Assembly: GCF_001039355.2 (NCBI RefSeq)
Contig: NW_019776175.1
Location: 34,025 to 98,024 of the forward strand
Reading direction: 5' to 3'
DNA length: 64,000 nt
Source: Lingula anatina
Taxonomy: Eukaryota > Brachiopoda > Lingulata > Lingulida > Lingulidae
Part shown: piece after piece, positions 11,301 through 26,246 of the stretch
Layout of the letters: every line of letters begins with the position of its first letter
How positions within the stretch are numbered: position 1 is the first letter of the stretch
The notes under the pieces: generated by a model
The model's database searches: none
Told to the model about the DNA's origin: nothing
What the model saw: the letters and a program-made list of their open reading frames with translations, nothing else
Translations under genes and position numbers: made by a program

Positions 11301-14300
11301 AGCAATTTAAGTTCAAACAACACAGTGTACAAAATGTAATATCCTCAAATAGGGTGATTAAGAGGAGAGCATTATCACATAAATTAAGACAGCTGTGTTC
11401 AATATGATAAAAGTTATACGCTCCAATAAAAGTGCATTAAGACCATGTCCTCTAAAAATCCTATTTATCCTGGAGCGTGACTCGTAACGTAATGCGGGTT
11501 TATCATCAGGAGATTGTGAACTGACGTTTAAAAGCAAGTGCACTTCAATTAATAATAGCGGTTCGTTTAAGTGCTCTTAAATCGCCATTGTTGTACTTAA
11601 TTCTTATAGCAATTAATCAACGTTCTGTTTCGCATCGCGCTTGTAAACAAGTGTATTTAAGGTGTGTTATTTATTTCACAGTCGTTAATTGAGTCGTACT
11701 ACCAAAAGTAGAACTGAGTCCACTAAGCGTGATTAATGTCACATCATTTATTTATTCTTTCTAATTTTAATGCCACTTAATCAAAGCCACGCGAGGTGTC
11801 ACACTAGTGTACGTATTTCAAAGTTTGCGGTTTGGATATCAATTAGCAGTAATAGCGTGACATCCTGTGGTTTACCATGAATATGATACGTCCGGGTGGT
11901 ATATCTGTGTGTTGTCTTCATTTAGTTATTAATGCAACCAATTTTTAAAGATATTTGCTTATTTCGATGCGGTTAAATTTTTATGAAATTCTTTGCGTTG
12001 TTCTTTACTGCCAAACCCACAGCCAGATAAAAGAAGGGAGTAAGAGAACTCGTGCGTGACTGAATTTCCTGTTTTCGTTCTTTCTTTTTTTCGGAGGGAG
12101 GGGGGGGGGGTTGTTGAAATACAACAACTTCTGAAGAAAATGTTTTCACCTAAAAATGGAGAATTCCTCAAAAGGAGGTAAATTCTTTTCATACAAGGTA
12201 GAATCTAGGCTAGGAGAAGTATATGTTTATCTGTTTGAGTAATTTTATTCCAAGTGTCAAATCCTTGCCAGTTTTAGTCATAGTACTAGGATATAATTCT
12301 ATCAGTAATTTTCATATAGGTGATAAAGAAAGAAATTCTGTTCGTTTGCTTTGCGCTTATCTATCGTTTGTAAGAATTCAGGCAACAAGTAAAATAAAAT
12401 TAAGTAACACGCCAATGGTCACTATTAAAGAGTGCCCGGACGTTAGAGAGACTAATCTTTGATAATAATAGTTTTCCAATCATTCATTTGTCATGGCCAA
12501 ATAGGCGTTCCGCCATCTATTCCAAAATAGAAAAAGGTACAAGTAAAGGTGAAATGTTTGAAAAATTCCCTATATTTATGTACAAACGTTTAATTTGCCA
12601 TTGGAGATCTAATACAGTGCTATACGATCATGTAATGTAAGAAGCATATTCAACAAGTAGATAAGTCGCCCTATCGTAAAAAAAGAGAAAAACTGATCAA
12701 AATGTTATTGAGAGAGTGCATTTCTCGCCTCACGTATAACAATACATAAAATCACGTTTTAGAACACATGGTTTAACAATACTACCATCGTTTCATCCAC
12801 AACGCTCATTGTGGCCATCATTGTTTCTTTCTTTTAGGCAGACGGTTATCGGCAGACGGCATCTAACCTTTCTGCGTCACTTATCCGTCACCCAGCTTTA
12901 TGTATTTTTTATTTATTAATTTTTTAAGGTTGACTGTAAGTTCACTGAACTCAAAGTAATTTATCTGGAAGTCTCTCTCTCTTTAATTTTTTGAGGATAA
13001 CCAAAGGTTCATGGTGTTGAAAAATGCACTTACATTTTGAAACGATACACAAAGACGAAAATTAGTGGTTGATGCATATCGTTTTATCACAATGTGGTCC
13101 GTTTTCCTTTTGATTATTTGTTCATTAGTATTTCTTATGCTAGATGTCACTAGATTGGACCTTGTTAGAGTGTATTTTGTGGTTTGTAAGATAAGACAGA
13201 ATACACTCACCACCTTGTTAAAAACATGTAAACTGTAATCATAAATCATTATGATTCTGGTTGCGATAAGCGCTTATCCCTTTTTTTATACAAGATTGAG
13301 CTTTTTGGAGTCGAAAGTTTTCTTGGCGTTTATGATTTAGCATAATTCCTTAACTTTTACTTTTTCATTTTTCTTGTAATCGGTCACAATATGTAGCTTC
13401 TTTTCAAGTAATAAGATGAAGATGGATATTATTAATTGTTTTAACAAAAGATTTAACAAAATAGTCTTAAAAGAAATCTGCATTAGCTCAAATAATATGG
13501 TTGGCTCGTTTTAAACATGTATCTGCGGCGTGGCCAATCAGATCCCTAAGTCTTAATCTTCTTCTTTCATCTTTATCTTACGTCTTTTTCTTCTTCTTCT
13601 TCCCACGTTTACAAACGAGCAATTACCTCTGCACTTTGTATTGGGTATCAAACCAAGGCTTTTTTTTAACTTCTGTAAACCAACAGTAGGCACAACAGTG
13701 TCTTTTGAATATAAGAAAGTTCACACATCTTGCCGTTAAGAAGATATACCGTTTATCTTATTGGCATTATTTTGTTAAGTTGTGGCTAAAACGCCCAAAG
13801 GATCTTAACAAGGCATCTTCATTTGTAAAGATAAGGAACAGAGAAGTCCGTGCCAAATTGATCGTCTGCACGAAATGCGGTTTTACATAATAACACTGTC
13901 TTACACTTGTGTAATTTATCCTGCGCGTGCGCAAAAAAGCGCTGCTTGCCTGCCGGGATCGTCTGCCTGCTGAATTCAAGTATGTAGACGATAGCAAATT
14001 GTGTACTGGGGAATCAAGTCTGTGAGAAAGATAAAGGGACAGTTGTATCTATAGGAATGATGGACTAATCTGGAATTTTGTCGGCTGTCATCTGCTAGTT
14101 GTTGCCGGATGTGTGAGGTAAGGACTTCAGTAATGTCATTGGGGTGTTAAAAACATCCCGAACTATTTATCATTCATGTGTTCAACGCAGGTTGCAAACT
14201 CGTTTCCGTGAATCATCAGTTTGGCGGGTCAATTAGTGAATAATGTCACAGAAGATCTCCGGCAAATATACAGGCTAAATTGAAAACCTGCCTCACCGTC

Positions 14301-15523
14301 ATGTCTGGATTAGAGATCACTTGAACGTTTTTGGAATTGTATACAGGTATCTAGTCCTTCATCTGGCCTAGTGACACATAGTAAAAGGTTTGAAGGAACA
14401 GACGTGCAAACTGACGATGGCGACTCTTGACATTGCGCCCGGCTACGTGGGCAGAGTACGTACCTGTAAGACGTGACAGAATATGTGTACTCTCTCGTTA
14501 TGCAAGAAGGTATTCATTCAAATGTATTTAGGTCTATATCATCAATTAGACAGGTCTTTCGGCGAATGGGTCTAACCAAAGTTTATAAGCAAATATGTCA
14601 CGTATTAATATAGGCTTATAATTGCATACATCCTTTCATGTCCTGTACATATCTTTCAGCTGGCAATAGGTTGAACGTATTTCTCAATACTGGAACCTAT
14701 ACATGGCTTTCTATACAATTTAGACATTTAGATATTGTCAAGTTTAACATGAAGCTAACAGCAAAGAGGACCGTTGAATTCATTCAGTGACTGTAGAAGT
14801 TAATACTAAAGCATTGCTGTCGCGAAAAGATATTTCACTGTTTCCGTCTCCGTGCATCTTGTGTTTCTATTAAAACGTTTAAAAATGAATATTTATCATA
14901 TAAAAGCCATGATGATAACAGTAAGGTCCAGGGTCGGATTTCCCAACTGCAGAATCAATGCCAAAGTGAAATTTTCGTTGTTAAATGCTTTCCCTTTTAC
15001 GTGCAAGTATACATGTAGGGTCTGCGACAATTTCCTTAATAAATTTAAAATATATATTTGGAAACAAAATTATTGCCAACAGAAGGGCATCTGTCTCCAG
15101 AATTTTATTCCTAGGTGATGTTATCACAACAAATTCCACCTTTTCCGTTACGCACATTTCAGTTTGGTTACAATTTCCTTAATAATTTTGAAAGATAATT
15201 ACTGTAATGAATGACCAATTTAGCAAGAAAACAAGAACTTGAATTGGTAACATTCAGTATCCGTCAAAGATATACGGAAATATATATGTGGTCTTGCTGA
15301 GTGGTAAATATTACATTGTAACATGAATTATTTGACTTTAGTGACTGTCATTTTTACCTTTGAACTTAACTAAGGACGTGCGACACATCATGATATTCAG
15401 AATGATTTAAAAATAAAAATCACGTTTTCTATAATCTGAACGAAGCAACAAAGCACATAATTGTGCATGTTATTGTAAAAGATCAGAAGATTGACTCCAA
15501 AATATTAAACTTTGAAAATTAGA

Positions 15524-15524
15524 N
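15524..15524. other. Single ambiguous base marking a probable contig join
   Basis: The only n in this part of the window. To its left the sequence matches the end of the second 10 kb copy (about 25633); to its right it matches the start of the first copy (about 5390). The sequence therefore jumps back 10.1 kb at this base. A one-base gap placeholder between overlapping contigs explains it best. Confidence 0.8.
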
Positions 15525-17555
15525 TTTGAAAACGTAGATAATGGGGCGGGGCGGGTGACAGAATTGATATTATTTGTTTTTGCAGGGGGCGGGGAGAGGG
15601 GTCGCTAACCTGTCATATTTTTCGTATACTGGAATAATGCAAAATCCCTTGATAAGACTGCAATCTTTTAATAAATTTCTCCCCGCAATTGTCATTTCGT
15701 CAACATCTCACTTCAAATAAACAAAGCATCTTGTATACTTTCTTGAAGAACACTATTCATCAAGGTATACAAAACAGTTTTGCACTTTTAAGTGAGCAAA
15801 ACAGCATGTTTACCTTGTTGAAAAAGTCATTAAATATACCACTCATGTTGTAACCGCCGCTTCCCAGATATTCTCCTTCTCGCGTCGTCTGGTAATGTAG
15901 TCATCTAAAAACACGCTCAATATTTGAACAACGATTAATCTTAGGAGAGCGTGCTCATTACAGCGTCCGCGTTTACGTAAATCACTCAAATTAAAATTAA
16001 TGAAAAAAATTACTTAAGGTTAGGTCTTCATAAACCACGATTGCAAATCAGTGTGTTATTGTTGGCCCGCCCGGGAGTAACTCTCATGACGAATGAATAA
16101 GCTGCCCACTTTCAACATGTCAAATTCATATCTGTTAGGGACAAAACAAACATTATTTGAAGATGTACCAAAAGAAAATGATAAATAATCTTTTGAATAA
16201 ACTATGAAGAACTTATCTTGGATATCCGGGCTTGTCTGTCTGTTATCACTGGCATTTTCATACAAGAAATAGGGAAATTACGCATATTTTTTTACTTGCG
16301 TATGGGTGTATGCTTTCGAGCCTCACCACAATAGCAAGGGTTGACTCTGCTACTGATGGTTAAAATGTGTTATAAGGAACTTCAGATGAGAATCACTTGA
16401 TGTATTAATTTCAACCCGTCAACGACGCTGAAGAACTCGAATCATTGTCTTTACCCAATATATATCCATTATATTGCTCACTTTTTTACGCTGTCAAATC
16501 TTCCTTCATTATACAAGCATTTACAAAGGCGTGTCAATGGCATTAATCATAGCACTGTAATTAAACTGCGAAAAATATTATTGATTTACGCTTAGTTCCT
16601 CACACAGCCTTCGGGTATCATCAAATAAATATCCAAACAGGCATAGAAATGTAGGAATTTGGGGTGGTTTTGACTCCTGTCTAAGGGCTATCTACTTAGC
16701 TGATCAGTTGGACAGTTTAAGCAACGTGTCCAAGTATTCTGAAACACTTAATCTCACGCGTTACTTACCTATGTACACACTTAACGTGATACCACCTTAT
16801 TGGAGATAGAGACAGCGATATTTCCAACACCGTTTAATTAACTACCCCTTTCACGGCAGAATGCAGCGGTCAATTAAGTAATAGAGGGTCAATAATGCTG
16901 ATATCGATAAATCTGTAAGATAAAGTGATTGCTGTAAGTAAATATTGTACTATTTATGACGTTATAATATACCAGAATTTGTACTTACGTGTACACCTCT
17001 CTGGGCTTATGGAAAGTTGCCATAAGGCAATAAATTTCTTCTACCGAAAGAACCGTCACTTGAGGCAATGCTATTATTTTCTATAATTATCTAAAGTCCG
17101 TTTAAGAGTATATTAAGTTAAGGAAATAGTGTATTCTCTTTTGTTATAAAATGTTTCCTTCTATGTGGAATGCTGAGATATGTATTATTAAGGTAAAATG
17201 ATGTCACGTATTCTCAAGAATCTTTATAATTAAGTCACGCAAAATTGAAGTTAACTCTTGAGTGAATTCTATTTCACCTTGGCCAAAGTTCTCGCTAAAT
17301 CAAAACGTGTAAAATGACATGATTTCATTTCTTAACAATAATTATGCAGAGGAAATCATCCCTCCCGGTAAATGATTCCATTAAAGACCGAACTTGTTTA
17401 ATAACTAAAACTGCAGCCTAGAGTCTTTTATTTAATAGGATGCAATTTAAGGTCAAACCCTCATATTTTTACTGGTGTTATTGGCTTAAAGCTATAATGT
17501 GTGTCTCTATCTGACAAATTGTTGTCATCTGCCTGTAATTTTGTGGAGTGTGTGT

Positions 17556-17560
<5 letters not shown>

Positions 17561-17617
<57 letters not shown>
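17561..17617. repeat. (AG)n microsatellite, copy 2
   Basis: 57 bases of AG, the length variant of the 78-base array at 7425-7502. Confidence 0.95.
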
Positions 17618-17621
<4 letters not shown>

Positions 17622-18387
17622 AACAGATGTAATTATGACAAAGACTAGCAATTTCGAATGTCTGGACATTTTGAACAGCAGAAAAAAGTGTCTAGGGACT
17701 ATAAGAAAGTACAGCCAAACTATTACACATATTTTCATATCTTAGCAGTGAAGGCGGTGTTGAAGCGGGCTGCGTTCAAAATATTCACACACTCAGCATG
17801 TGACATCTTCGTGAACTGATTAATTGTAATAAACCGTCTGGGCAAAGGTATTGATTATCTACAACATGCAAAGTCACCGCCAGTTTTTTTTATGACGTCA
17901 CCTCCCATAACTCGTTCGTTTTTGCACGTACTCCCATACTATTTTAAGTAAAGACGTTAAGATGCCGTCAGTTTGGCATGATTGAGTACCCTGATATCAT
18001 CGGCCATAAGGAGGCGGGGTTTGAAAATTGAGTAGATTTGAAATAAGACTGCTTTCAAGAAAAAAAGTTTTATTTAAAGAAGAAGTTATCCAGTAAGGCT
18101 TTCTTGTGAATTCTAGTCTCATTAAAAAGTCAACTGAGGTAAAGTGTTTGACTTTTTTTAAAGAATTCGGATCATTTACAAGGCTTGCAATGTAAATGAA
18201 GCTCTCACCGATGTGCAAGAAATTCATATTTAGATTCAACGCAACCCCTTTCCCTTGTGCATTCCTCTACCGGTAGCCGTCTTTTTCCCTCTTGAATTAT
18301 TCTAGCCTCCGAGTAAAGGAGAGGGCGCGCCTACCAAAGATGCCAGCGATGTACGAATATTTAATATTCACAACTCTGCTTTTTCAG

Positions 18388-18439
18388 GTCACTTGAAGAG
18401 AAGAGAGAGGAGTGAACTTTTCACTGACCTGTGATACCG
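18388..18439 (+). other. Candidate 52-nt non-coding exon (copy 2)
   Basis: Same 52 bases as 8275-8326, again between a ttttcag acceptor and a gtaagt donor. If the 10 kb duplication is an assembly artefact, the two entries are one locus. Confidence 0.3.
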
Positions 18440-21400
18440 GTAAGTGAACAGTCCGTAACATGAATGTCTCACATACATGTAGATATATATATATATAGTG
18501 ATAATGTTTTCAGAAAATATCTGCTCATTTGAAGATAAACTGCCCATCAGTCTATTATAGCAAGATGGAAAAAAAACTTAATAACTGACGGTGTCTAAAT
18601 CAATTTGGATTCCTGCCCCGGGAACACATTTAATTCAATACAGTGGACATCTTATGTAAATACCTTTGATCTCATGTATTTTAACCTATTTGTATTTCAA
18701 TTGGTTTTGTTATCTTGCGGCAGTGGTCGAACGCGACATTAAGTTATTCAAGTTGCGTTCTGACGTTTGATGTTAGTCCAGTTAATCTTTATGATAGCGA
18801 CGACCCGTTCGGGTGCCCAGAATCCCGAAAAAGTCGTTGATGTTTCTTATAAATAACTGTCCTGTGATGTTACGGTAATTTATTACTTACTATCTAATAT
18901 ATAACCGAAGTGCATAATCATGCTTGTTTGAAATGTAGCCTTGTCATAGATTTATCTCGTTTCTGATAGAGGCTCGCAGACCCGAGAGCTTTATTTGGCA
19001 CAAAGAGTTGATCGTAGGAACGCGAGTCATTTTTATTGCCATAAAAGATACACTGCACGCAGGGCTGGCGCGATACCTCGTTGTAAGACATGGAGAAAGG
19101 GGTGTTTTTTATTGACGCTTGCGTTTTTTTTTTTAGTTTAAGGTCAGAAAAACTTATCTATTTTGCTACGAGCTGAAAGAAAAACTATCCTGCTAGAATC
19201 CAAGGTATTCGTATGAGCGGGCCTTTTATGATTTCATGATTTTTCTCTTACAACTTCTCACTGTGCAATAAGCCGACAAGGTAGTTCGTATTTATCAACA
19301 ACGTGATTTCGTCTTCGTTAGATTTCGTTTATAACCTAGAATTTTATATCTTCGTGTGACCCCTAATTCAGGAGACCTTGTTTAGATGTGACATGCGGTA
19401 CTTTCAAAATAGAAGACGTCCTTTGGCACATAACAACTTCATACGTTGATTAAATTCCGTTTTAGGGAGAATTCTATTATTTATGGATTTTCTTTTGGCA
19501 AAAGTTAACAAAATCGTGTATTAACCTTGGCGTATAAATTATTGATTTAATGATTTCAATTTAGGGCGCATTCCGTTTACCATATGCTTACAAATTACTC
19601 TCTATGCCCCAGAGATGGGACCCCATTGCTTTGTGAATGACCTGCATTATCATAAAGTGATTCAAACCAAAGGATATGTACTACATAAGAAATATGTGCA
19701 CTTTTCAATAGTTAATATTAAGGATGAGCTGCATATGCTTGTCTAAATCTAGATCGCTGATTTAGGTTTATTTCGAGTTTCAGTACGCGTGCACGTGGTC
19801 TGTTTATATCATCATTTGTTTGAATTCCACGAGGAGAGAGAGAAAGACAGAGAGAGAGAGAGAAGTTAAACAGAATCTCTCAAAAATTAGTTTTTCCTTA
19901 CTTTTGTTGTGTGACAGAGATCTCGCAAACAGAAAATATAGACTCATTTCTCAAATACTCGTAAACAACACAGTTTGACACTTATTGATGAAGTGCACGC
20001 CGAGTCCTTACAACACCCCGAAGAGGTTTTGGTGCATTATGCCAGACGGATTTGGATCTTATGTAAAACAATGTTACATTTGGCTGCCGGTACACAGATA
20101 GGACACTCTGTCCATACCAATAGTAGCGTATTGGCCCAGTGCTTTTTCGATGCAAGGAACCGATGTCTTCTGTATGCTAGGAATTTGCCCGGCATCTCAT
20201 TCAGGCCAAGTAGCTATTAGACGGGAATGCATGTAATTTTTCATATTGGGACAGAGATTGACCATTCACATACATTGCTTATTTATATACAAGATCAACA
20301 ACACTGATAAGTTCTCCGTCTACGACAACAGCCTAGGGACTACATGTAATGTCGCCATTAACGCCACAGTATATGAATGATAAAAATGCTCTTTGAGCGA
20401 GGAGGTTGATTTGACCCGCCCGCCACTCCCTGCGTTCCCTCCCTCCCTCCCTTTCTTTCGTTCTTGCTCTCTCTCTTTCTCGTTTTCTTTCTTTCTCTGT
20501 CTGTCTGTGTGTGTGTGTGCGCGCGCGTGTTCGTTTGTTTGTGCGTACATGCGCATGTCCTCGACGCAAGCCTAAAATTAATAGGTTTATGATGACCTTC
20601 ATAATGTTAATTAATGTCATTTGAACCAACGTGACAACTCTGAAGCAGACGGAGACAAACTTTTGACATTGAAATTAAGATGATTCACACCTCAAATGTG
20701 GAGCCCCCACAGAATAAAGGCGTGCTTCCCTCGGGCTTCCTTGTATAACATTGCCTTGACCGCAGACGCCGACATCGTTGAAATTAATATGCACACGTAG
20801 CACGCTCATTTTGAGGCGTAATTCCCCTAAGAACGCCTTCTGATGTTTAACTTTCAGTCTTAAAGTTGGGTTTAGATTGCGAAAGTAGCATTTTGCGGGA
20901 ATTTTCAAGATTTAGGTCGGATGTCCGTTAATGTTTTTCAAGTGCAGAAGAATTGAATATCCACGCCCGGGTAGACTTTTGAAACATTTATAGTGCGGCT
21001 AAGAAGCTACTGTATCTTATCAAAATTCCTTTATCTGGATTTGGAGTTGGTTGCCTTCTTTAAGGGCAAAATTTTGCAAGTCGGATCGTCTCTGACCAAG
21101 ACCAGGATTGGCGCAAGCAAGGACAATTAAGGACACCGCTTTATGATAGAACACTAGAATCAACAACTTTTTGCTAATCAAAGTAGACTAATTGCTCATA
21201 ACATTATTAGCGGAATACTCAAGCTCAGAAGAAGACGCCATGCATTTTAACCTGCGAAAGCACAGCGTGGAGAGCGTAGGTAATGAATAAAGTTTAACAA
21301 GCCGGGCAGGTCTGCGGTTAAGATTAGTACTTCAAAGAGTGCCAACTGCAGTTCACTATTTGAATGTGATATCTTGAAGGCCTTTATCAAAAAGCAATTT

Positions 21401-24400
21401 AAGTTCATACAACACAGTGTACAAAATGTAATATCCTCAAATAGGGTGATTAAGAGGAGAGCATTATCACATAAATTAAGACAGCTGTGTTCAATATGAT
21501 AAAAGTTATACGCTCCAATAAAAGTGCATTAAGACCATGTTCTCTAAAAATCCTATTTATCCTGGAGCGTGACTCGTAACGTAATGCGGGTTTATCATCA
21601 GGAGATTGTGAACTGACGTTTAAAAGCAAGTGCACTTCAATTAATAATAGCAGTTCGTTTAAGTGCTCTTAAATCGCCATTGTTGTACTTAATTCTTATA
21701 GCAATTAATCAACGTTCTGTTTCGCATCGCGCTTGTAAACAAGTGTATTTAAGGTGTGTTATTTATTTCACAGTCGTTAATTGAGTCGTAATACCAAAAG
21801 TAGAACTGAGTCCACTAAGCGTGATTAATGTCACATCATTTATTTATTCTTTCTAATTTTAATGCCACTTAATCAAAGCCACGCGAGGTGTCACACTAGT
21901 GTACGTATTTCAAAGTTTGCGGTTTGGATATCAATTAGCAGTAATAGCGTGACATCCTGTGGTTTACCATGAATATGATACGTCCGGGTGTATATCTGTG
22001 TGTTGTCTTCATTTAGTTATTAATGCAACCAATTTTTAAAGATATTTGCTTATTTCGATGCGGTTAAGTTTTTATGAAATTCTTTGCGTTGTTCTTTACT
22101 GCCAAACCCACAGCCAGATAAAAGAAGGGGGTAAGAGAACTCGTGCGTGACTGAATTTCCTGTTTTCGTTCTTTCTTTTTTTCGGAGGGAGGGGGGGGGG
22201 TTGTTGAAATACAACAACTTCTGAAGAAAATGTTTTCACCTAAAAATGGAGAATTCCTCAAAGGGAGGTAAATTCTTTTCATACAAGGTAGAATCTAGGC
22301 TAGGAGAAGTATATGTTTATCTGTTTGAGTAATTTTATTCCAAGTGTCAAATCCTTGTCAGTTTTAGTCATAGTACTAGGATATAATTCTATCAGTAATT
22401 TTCATATAGGTGATAAAGAAAGAAATTCTGTTCGTTTGCTTTGCGCTTATATATCTATCGTTTGTAAGAATTCAGGCAACAAGTAAAATAAAATTAAGTA
22501 ACACGCCAATGGTCACTATTAAAGAGTGCCCGGACGTTAGAGAGACTAATCTTTGATAATAATAGTTTTCCAAACATTCATTTGTCATGGCCAAATAGGC
22601 GTTCCGCCATCTATTCCAAAATAGAAAAAGGTACAAGTAAAGGTGAAATGTTTGAAAAATTCCCTATATTTATGTACAAAAGTTTAATTTGCCATTGGAG
22701 ATCTAATACAGTGCTATACGATCATGTAATGTAAGAAGCATATTCAACAAGTAGATACGTCGCCCTATCGTAAAAAAAGAGAAAAACTGATCAAAATGTT
22801 ATTGAGAGTGCGCATTTCTCGCCTCACGTACATCAATACATAAAGTCACGTTTTAGAACACATGGTTTAACAATACTACCATCGTTTCATCCACAACGCT
22901 CATCGTGGCCATCATTGTTTCTTTCTTTTAGGCAGACGGTTATCGGCAGACGGCATCTAACCTTTCTGCGTCACTTATCCGTCACCCAGCTTTATGTATT
23001 TTTTATTTATTAATTTTTTAAGGTTGACCACATGTAAGTTCACTGAACTCAAAGTGGTTTATCTGGAAGTCTCTCTCTTTAATTTTTTGAGGGTAACCAA
23101 AGGTTCATGGTGTTGAAAAATGCGCTTACATTTAGAAACGATACACAAAGACGAAAATTAGTGGTTGATGCATATCGTTTTATCACAATGTGGTCCGTTT
23201 TCCTTTTGATTATTTGTTCATTAGTATTTCTTATGCTAGATGTCACTAGATTGGACCTTGTTAGAGTGTATTTTGTGGTTTGTAAGATAAGACAGAATAC
23301 ACTCACCACCTTGTTAAAAAACATGTAAACTGTAATCATAAATCATTATGATTCTGGTTGCGATAAGCGCTTATCCCTTTTTTTTTATACAAGATTGAGC
23401 TTTTTGGAGTCGAAAGTTTTCTTGGCGTTTATGATTTAGCATAATTCCTTAACTTTTACTTTTTCATTTTTCTTGTAATCGGTCACAATATGTAGCTTCT
23501 TTTCAAGTAATAAGATGAAGATGGGTATTATTAATTGTTTTAACAAAATATTTAACAAAATTGTCTGAAAAGAAATCTGCATTAGCTCAAATAATATGGA
23601 TGGCTAGTTTTTTATATGTATCTGCGGCGTGGCCAATCAGATCCATAAGTCTTAATCTTCTTCTTTCATCTTTATCTTACATGTCTTTTTCTTCTTCTTC
23701 TTCCCACGTTTACAAACGAGCAATTAGGCCTACCTCTGCACTTTGCATTGGGTATCAACCCGAGGCTTTTTTTAACTTCTGTAAACCAACAGTGCCTTTT
23801 GAATATAAGACCGTTCACACATCTTGCCGTTAAAAAGATATGTCGTTTATCTTATTGGCATTATTTTGTTAAGTTGTGGCTAAAACGCCCAAAGGATCTT
23901 AACAAGGCATCTTCATTTGTAAAGATAAGGAACAGAGAAGTCCGTGCCAAATTGATCGTCTGCACGAAATGCGGTTTTACATAATAACACTGTCTTACAC
24001 TTGTGTAATTTATCCTGCGCGTGCGCAAAAAAGCGCAGCTTGCCTGCCGGGATCGTCTGCCTGCTGAATTCAAGTATGTAGACGATAGCAAATTGTGTAC
24101 TGGGGAATCAAGTCTGTGAGAAAGATAAAGGGACAATTGTATCTATAGGAATGATGGACTAATCTGGAATTTTGTCGGCTGTCATCTGCTAGTTGTTGCC
24201 GGATGTGTGAGGTAAGGACTTCAGTAATGTCATTGGGGTGTTAAAAACATCCCGAACTATTTATCATTCATGTGTTCAACGCAGGTTGCAAACTCGTTTC
24301 CGTGAATCATCAGTTTGACGGGTCAATTAGTGAATAATGTCACAGAAGATATCCGGCAAATATACAGGCTAAATTGAAAACCTGCTTCACCGTCATGTCT

Positions 24401-25633
24401 GGATTAGAGATCACTTGAACGTTTTTGGAATTGTATACAGTTATCTTGTCCTTCATCGGGCCTAGTGACACATAGTAAAAGGTTTGAAGGTACGGACGTG
24501 CAAACTGACGATGGCGACTCTTGACATTGCGCCCGGCTACGTGGGCAGAGTACGTACTTGTAAGACGTGACACAATATGTGTACTCTCTCGTTATGCAAG
24601 AAGGTATTCATTCAAATGTATTTAGGCCTATATCATCAATTAGACAGGTCTTTCGGCGAATGGTTCTAACCAAAGTTTATAAGCAAATATGTCACGTATT
24701 AATATAGGCTTATAATTGCATACATCATTTCATGTCCTGTACATATCTTTCAGCAGGCAATAGGTTGAACGTATTTCTCAATACTGGAACCTATACATGG
24801 CTTTCTATACAATTTAGACATTTTTAATAATATATTGTCAAGTTTAACATGGAGCTAACAGCAAAGAGGACCGTTGAATTCATTCAGTGACTGTAGAAGT
24901 TAATACTAAAGCATTGCTGTCGCGAAAAGATATTTCACTGTTTCCGTCTCCGTGCATCTTGTGTCTGGTACAATTTCTATTAAAACGTTTAAAAATGAAT
25001 ATTTATCATATAAAAGCCATGATGATAACAGTAAGGTCCAGGGTCGGATTTTCCAACTGCAGAATCAATGCCAAAGTGAAATTTTCGTTGTTAAATGCTT
25101 TCCCTTTTACGTGCAAGTATACATGTAGGGTCTGCGACAATTTCCTTAATAAATTAAAAAAAATATTTTTGGTAACAAAATTATTGTCAGCAGAAGAGCA
25201 TCTGTCTCCATAATTTTATTCCTAAGTGATGTTATCACAACAAATTCCACCCTTTTTTGTTACGCGCATTTCAGTTTGGTTACAATTTCCTTGATAATTT
25301 TGAAAGATAATTACTGTAATGAATGACCAATTTAGCAAGAAAACAAGAACTTGAATTGGTAACATTCAGTATCCGTCAAAGATATACGGAAATATATATG
25401 TGGTCTTGCTGAGTGGTAAATATTACATTGTAACATGAATTATTTGACTTTAGTGACTGTCATTGTTACCTTTGAACTTAACTAAGGACGTGCGACACAT
25501 CATGATATTCAGAATGATTTAAAAATAAAAATCACGTTTTCTATAATCTGAACGAAGCAACAAAGCACATAATTGTGCATGTTATTGTAAAAGATCAGAA
25601 GATTGACTCCAAAATATTAAACTTTGAAAATTA

Positions 25634-26199
25634 TATGTTACGGAAGGCAGATTTTTTGACATATTCAGCCAGTTCGAATAAGAGCAGGTGGTCCTTATTA
25701 ATCGCGTCCCATTGTTTTGTTTCTCTTTTGTTGGAAGTCGTCTGCTTCGATATAACCCGAAGATGGACATTTAGGCTACTATTCCGTACCTCCAAGACCT
25801 CTTTCTATCTTGAAGTGCCTTGGACAAAATGCCGTGAAGATGTTTGATTGATTGTTTGATATTGACTTAGTCATTTAGATGAAAACTCAGATGTCTTTTT
25901 GGACTGTAGATAAAATACCTGTTTGATACCAAAATGAATGAAGCGATATCATGTCGCTGTCGCTTTGTCTGTCCGAGGTGCTTTCTGCCCGATTCTATCG
26001 CGCCTTCTGGCCTCCTATTGTCACCATAGGCTGCGGTTACGTACACATGGAAATACGGATCGAGTTCGATCTTAGAACGCTGTTCCCAAAGAGTAGGCTT
26101 AAGCCCCGTCTTTGTTTTAACCAAGGAAGCACACGTTATCGTCCTTGCTTTAAACCAATACAAAATGATGGTTTTCGAGACTCTTGCTAGAGTAATGCA

Positions 26200-26246
<47 letters not shown>

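Larger units (their letters stand above)
5389..15523. repeat. 10.1 kb duplicated segment, copy 1 (probably an allelic contig overlap)
   Basis: This segment aligns along its whole length with 15525-25633, differing by scattered substitutions, small indels and microsatellite length. It ends exactly at the single n at 15524, and the next base resumes sequence homologous to its own beginning. No coding gene is recognisable; its ORFs are short and mostly low-complexity. It contains a candidate non-coding exon (8275-8326), an (AG)n array (7425-7502) and a TGACGTCA octamer at 7779. The geometry fits two overlapping, unmerged haplotype contigs better than a biological tandem duplication. Confidence 0.85.
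15525..25633. repeat. 10.1 kb duplicated segment, copy 2 (probably the other haplotype)
   Basis: Collinear with 5389-15523. Homology ends near 25633, where copy 1 hits the n. After that the sequence is single copy and leads into the DUOXA region, as expected if this is the start of the next contig. Divergence is uneven: about 20540-22020 is nearly identical to its partner, while the flanks differ more. It contains the shorter (AG)n array (17561-17617), a TGACGTCA octamer at 17893, and the second copy of the candidate exon. Confidence 0.85.

Noticed and set aside
13920-13935. NRF1-like site gcgcgtgcgca (also 24013)
   Set aside because: A single consensus match with no nearby transcript start; not enough to call a promoter.
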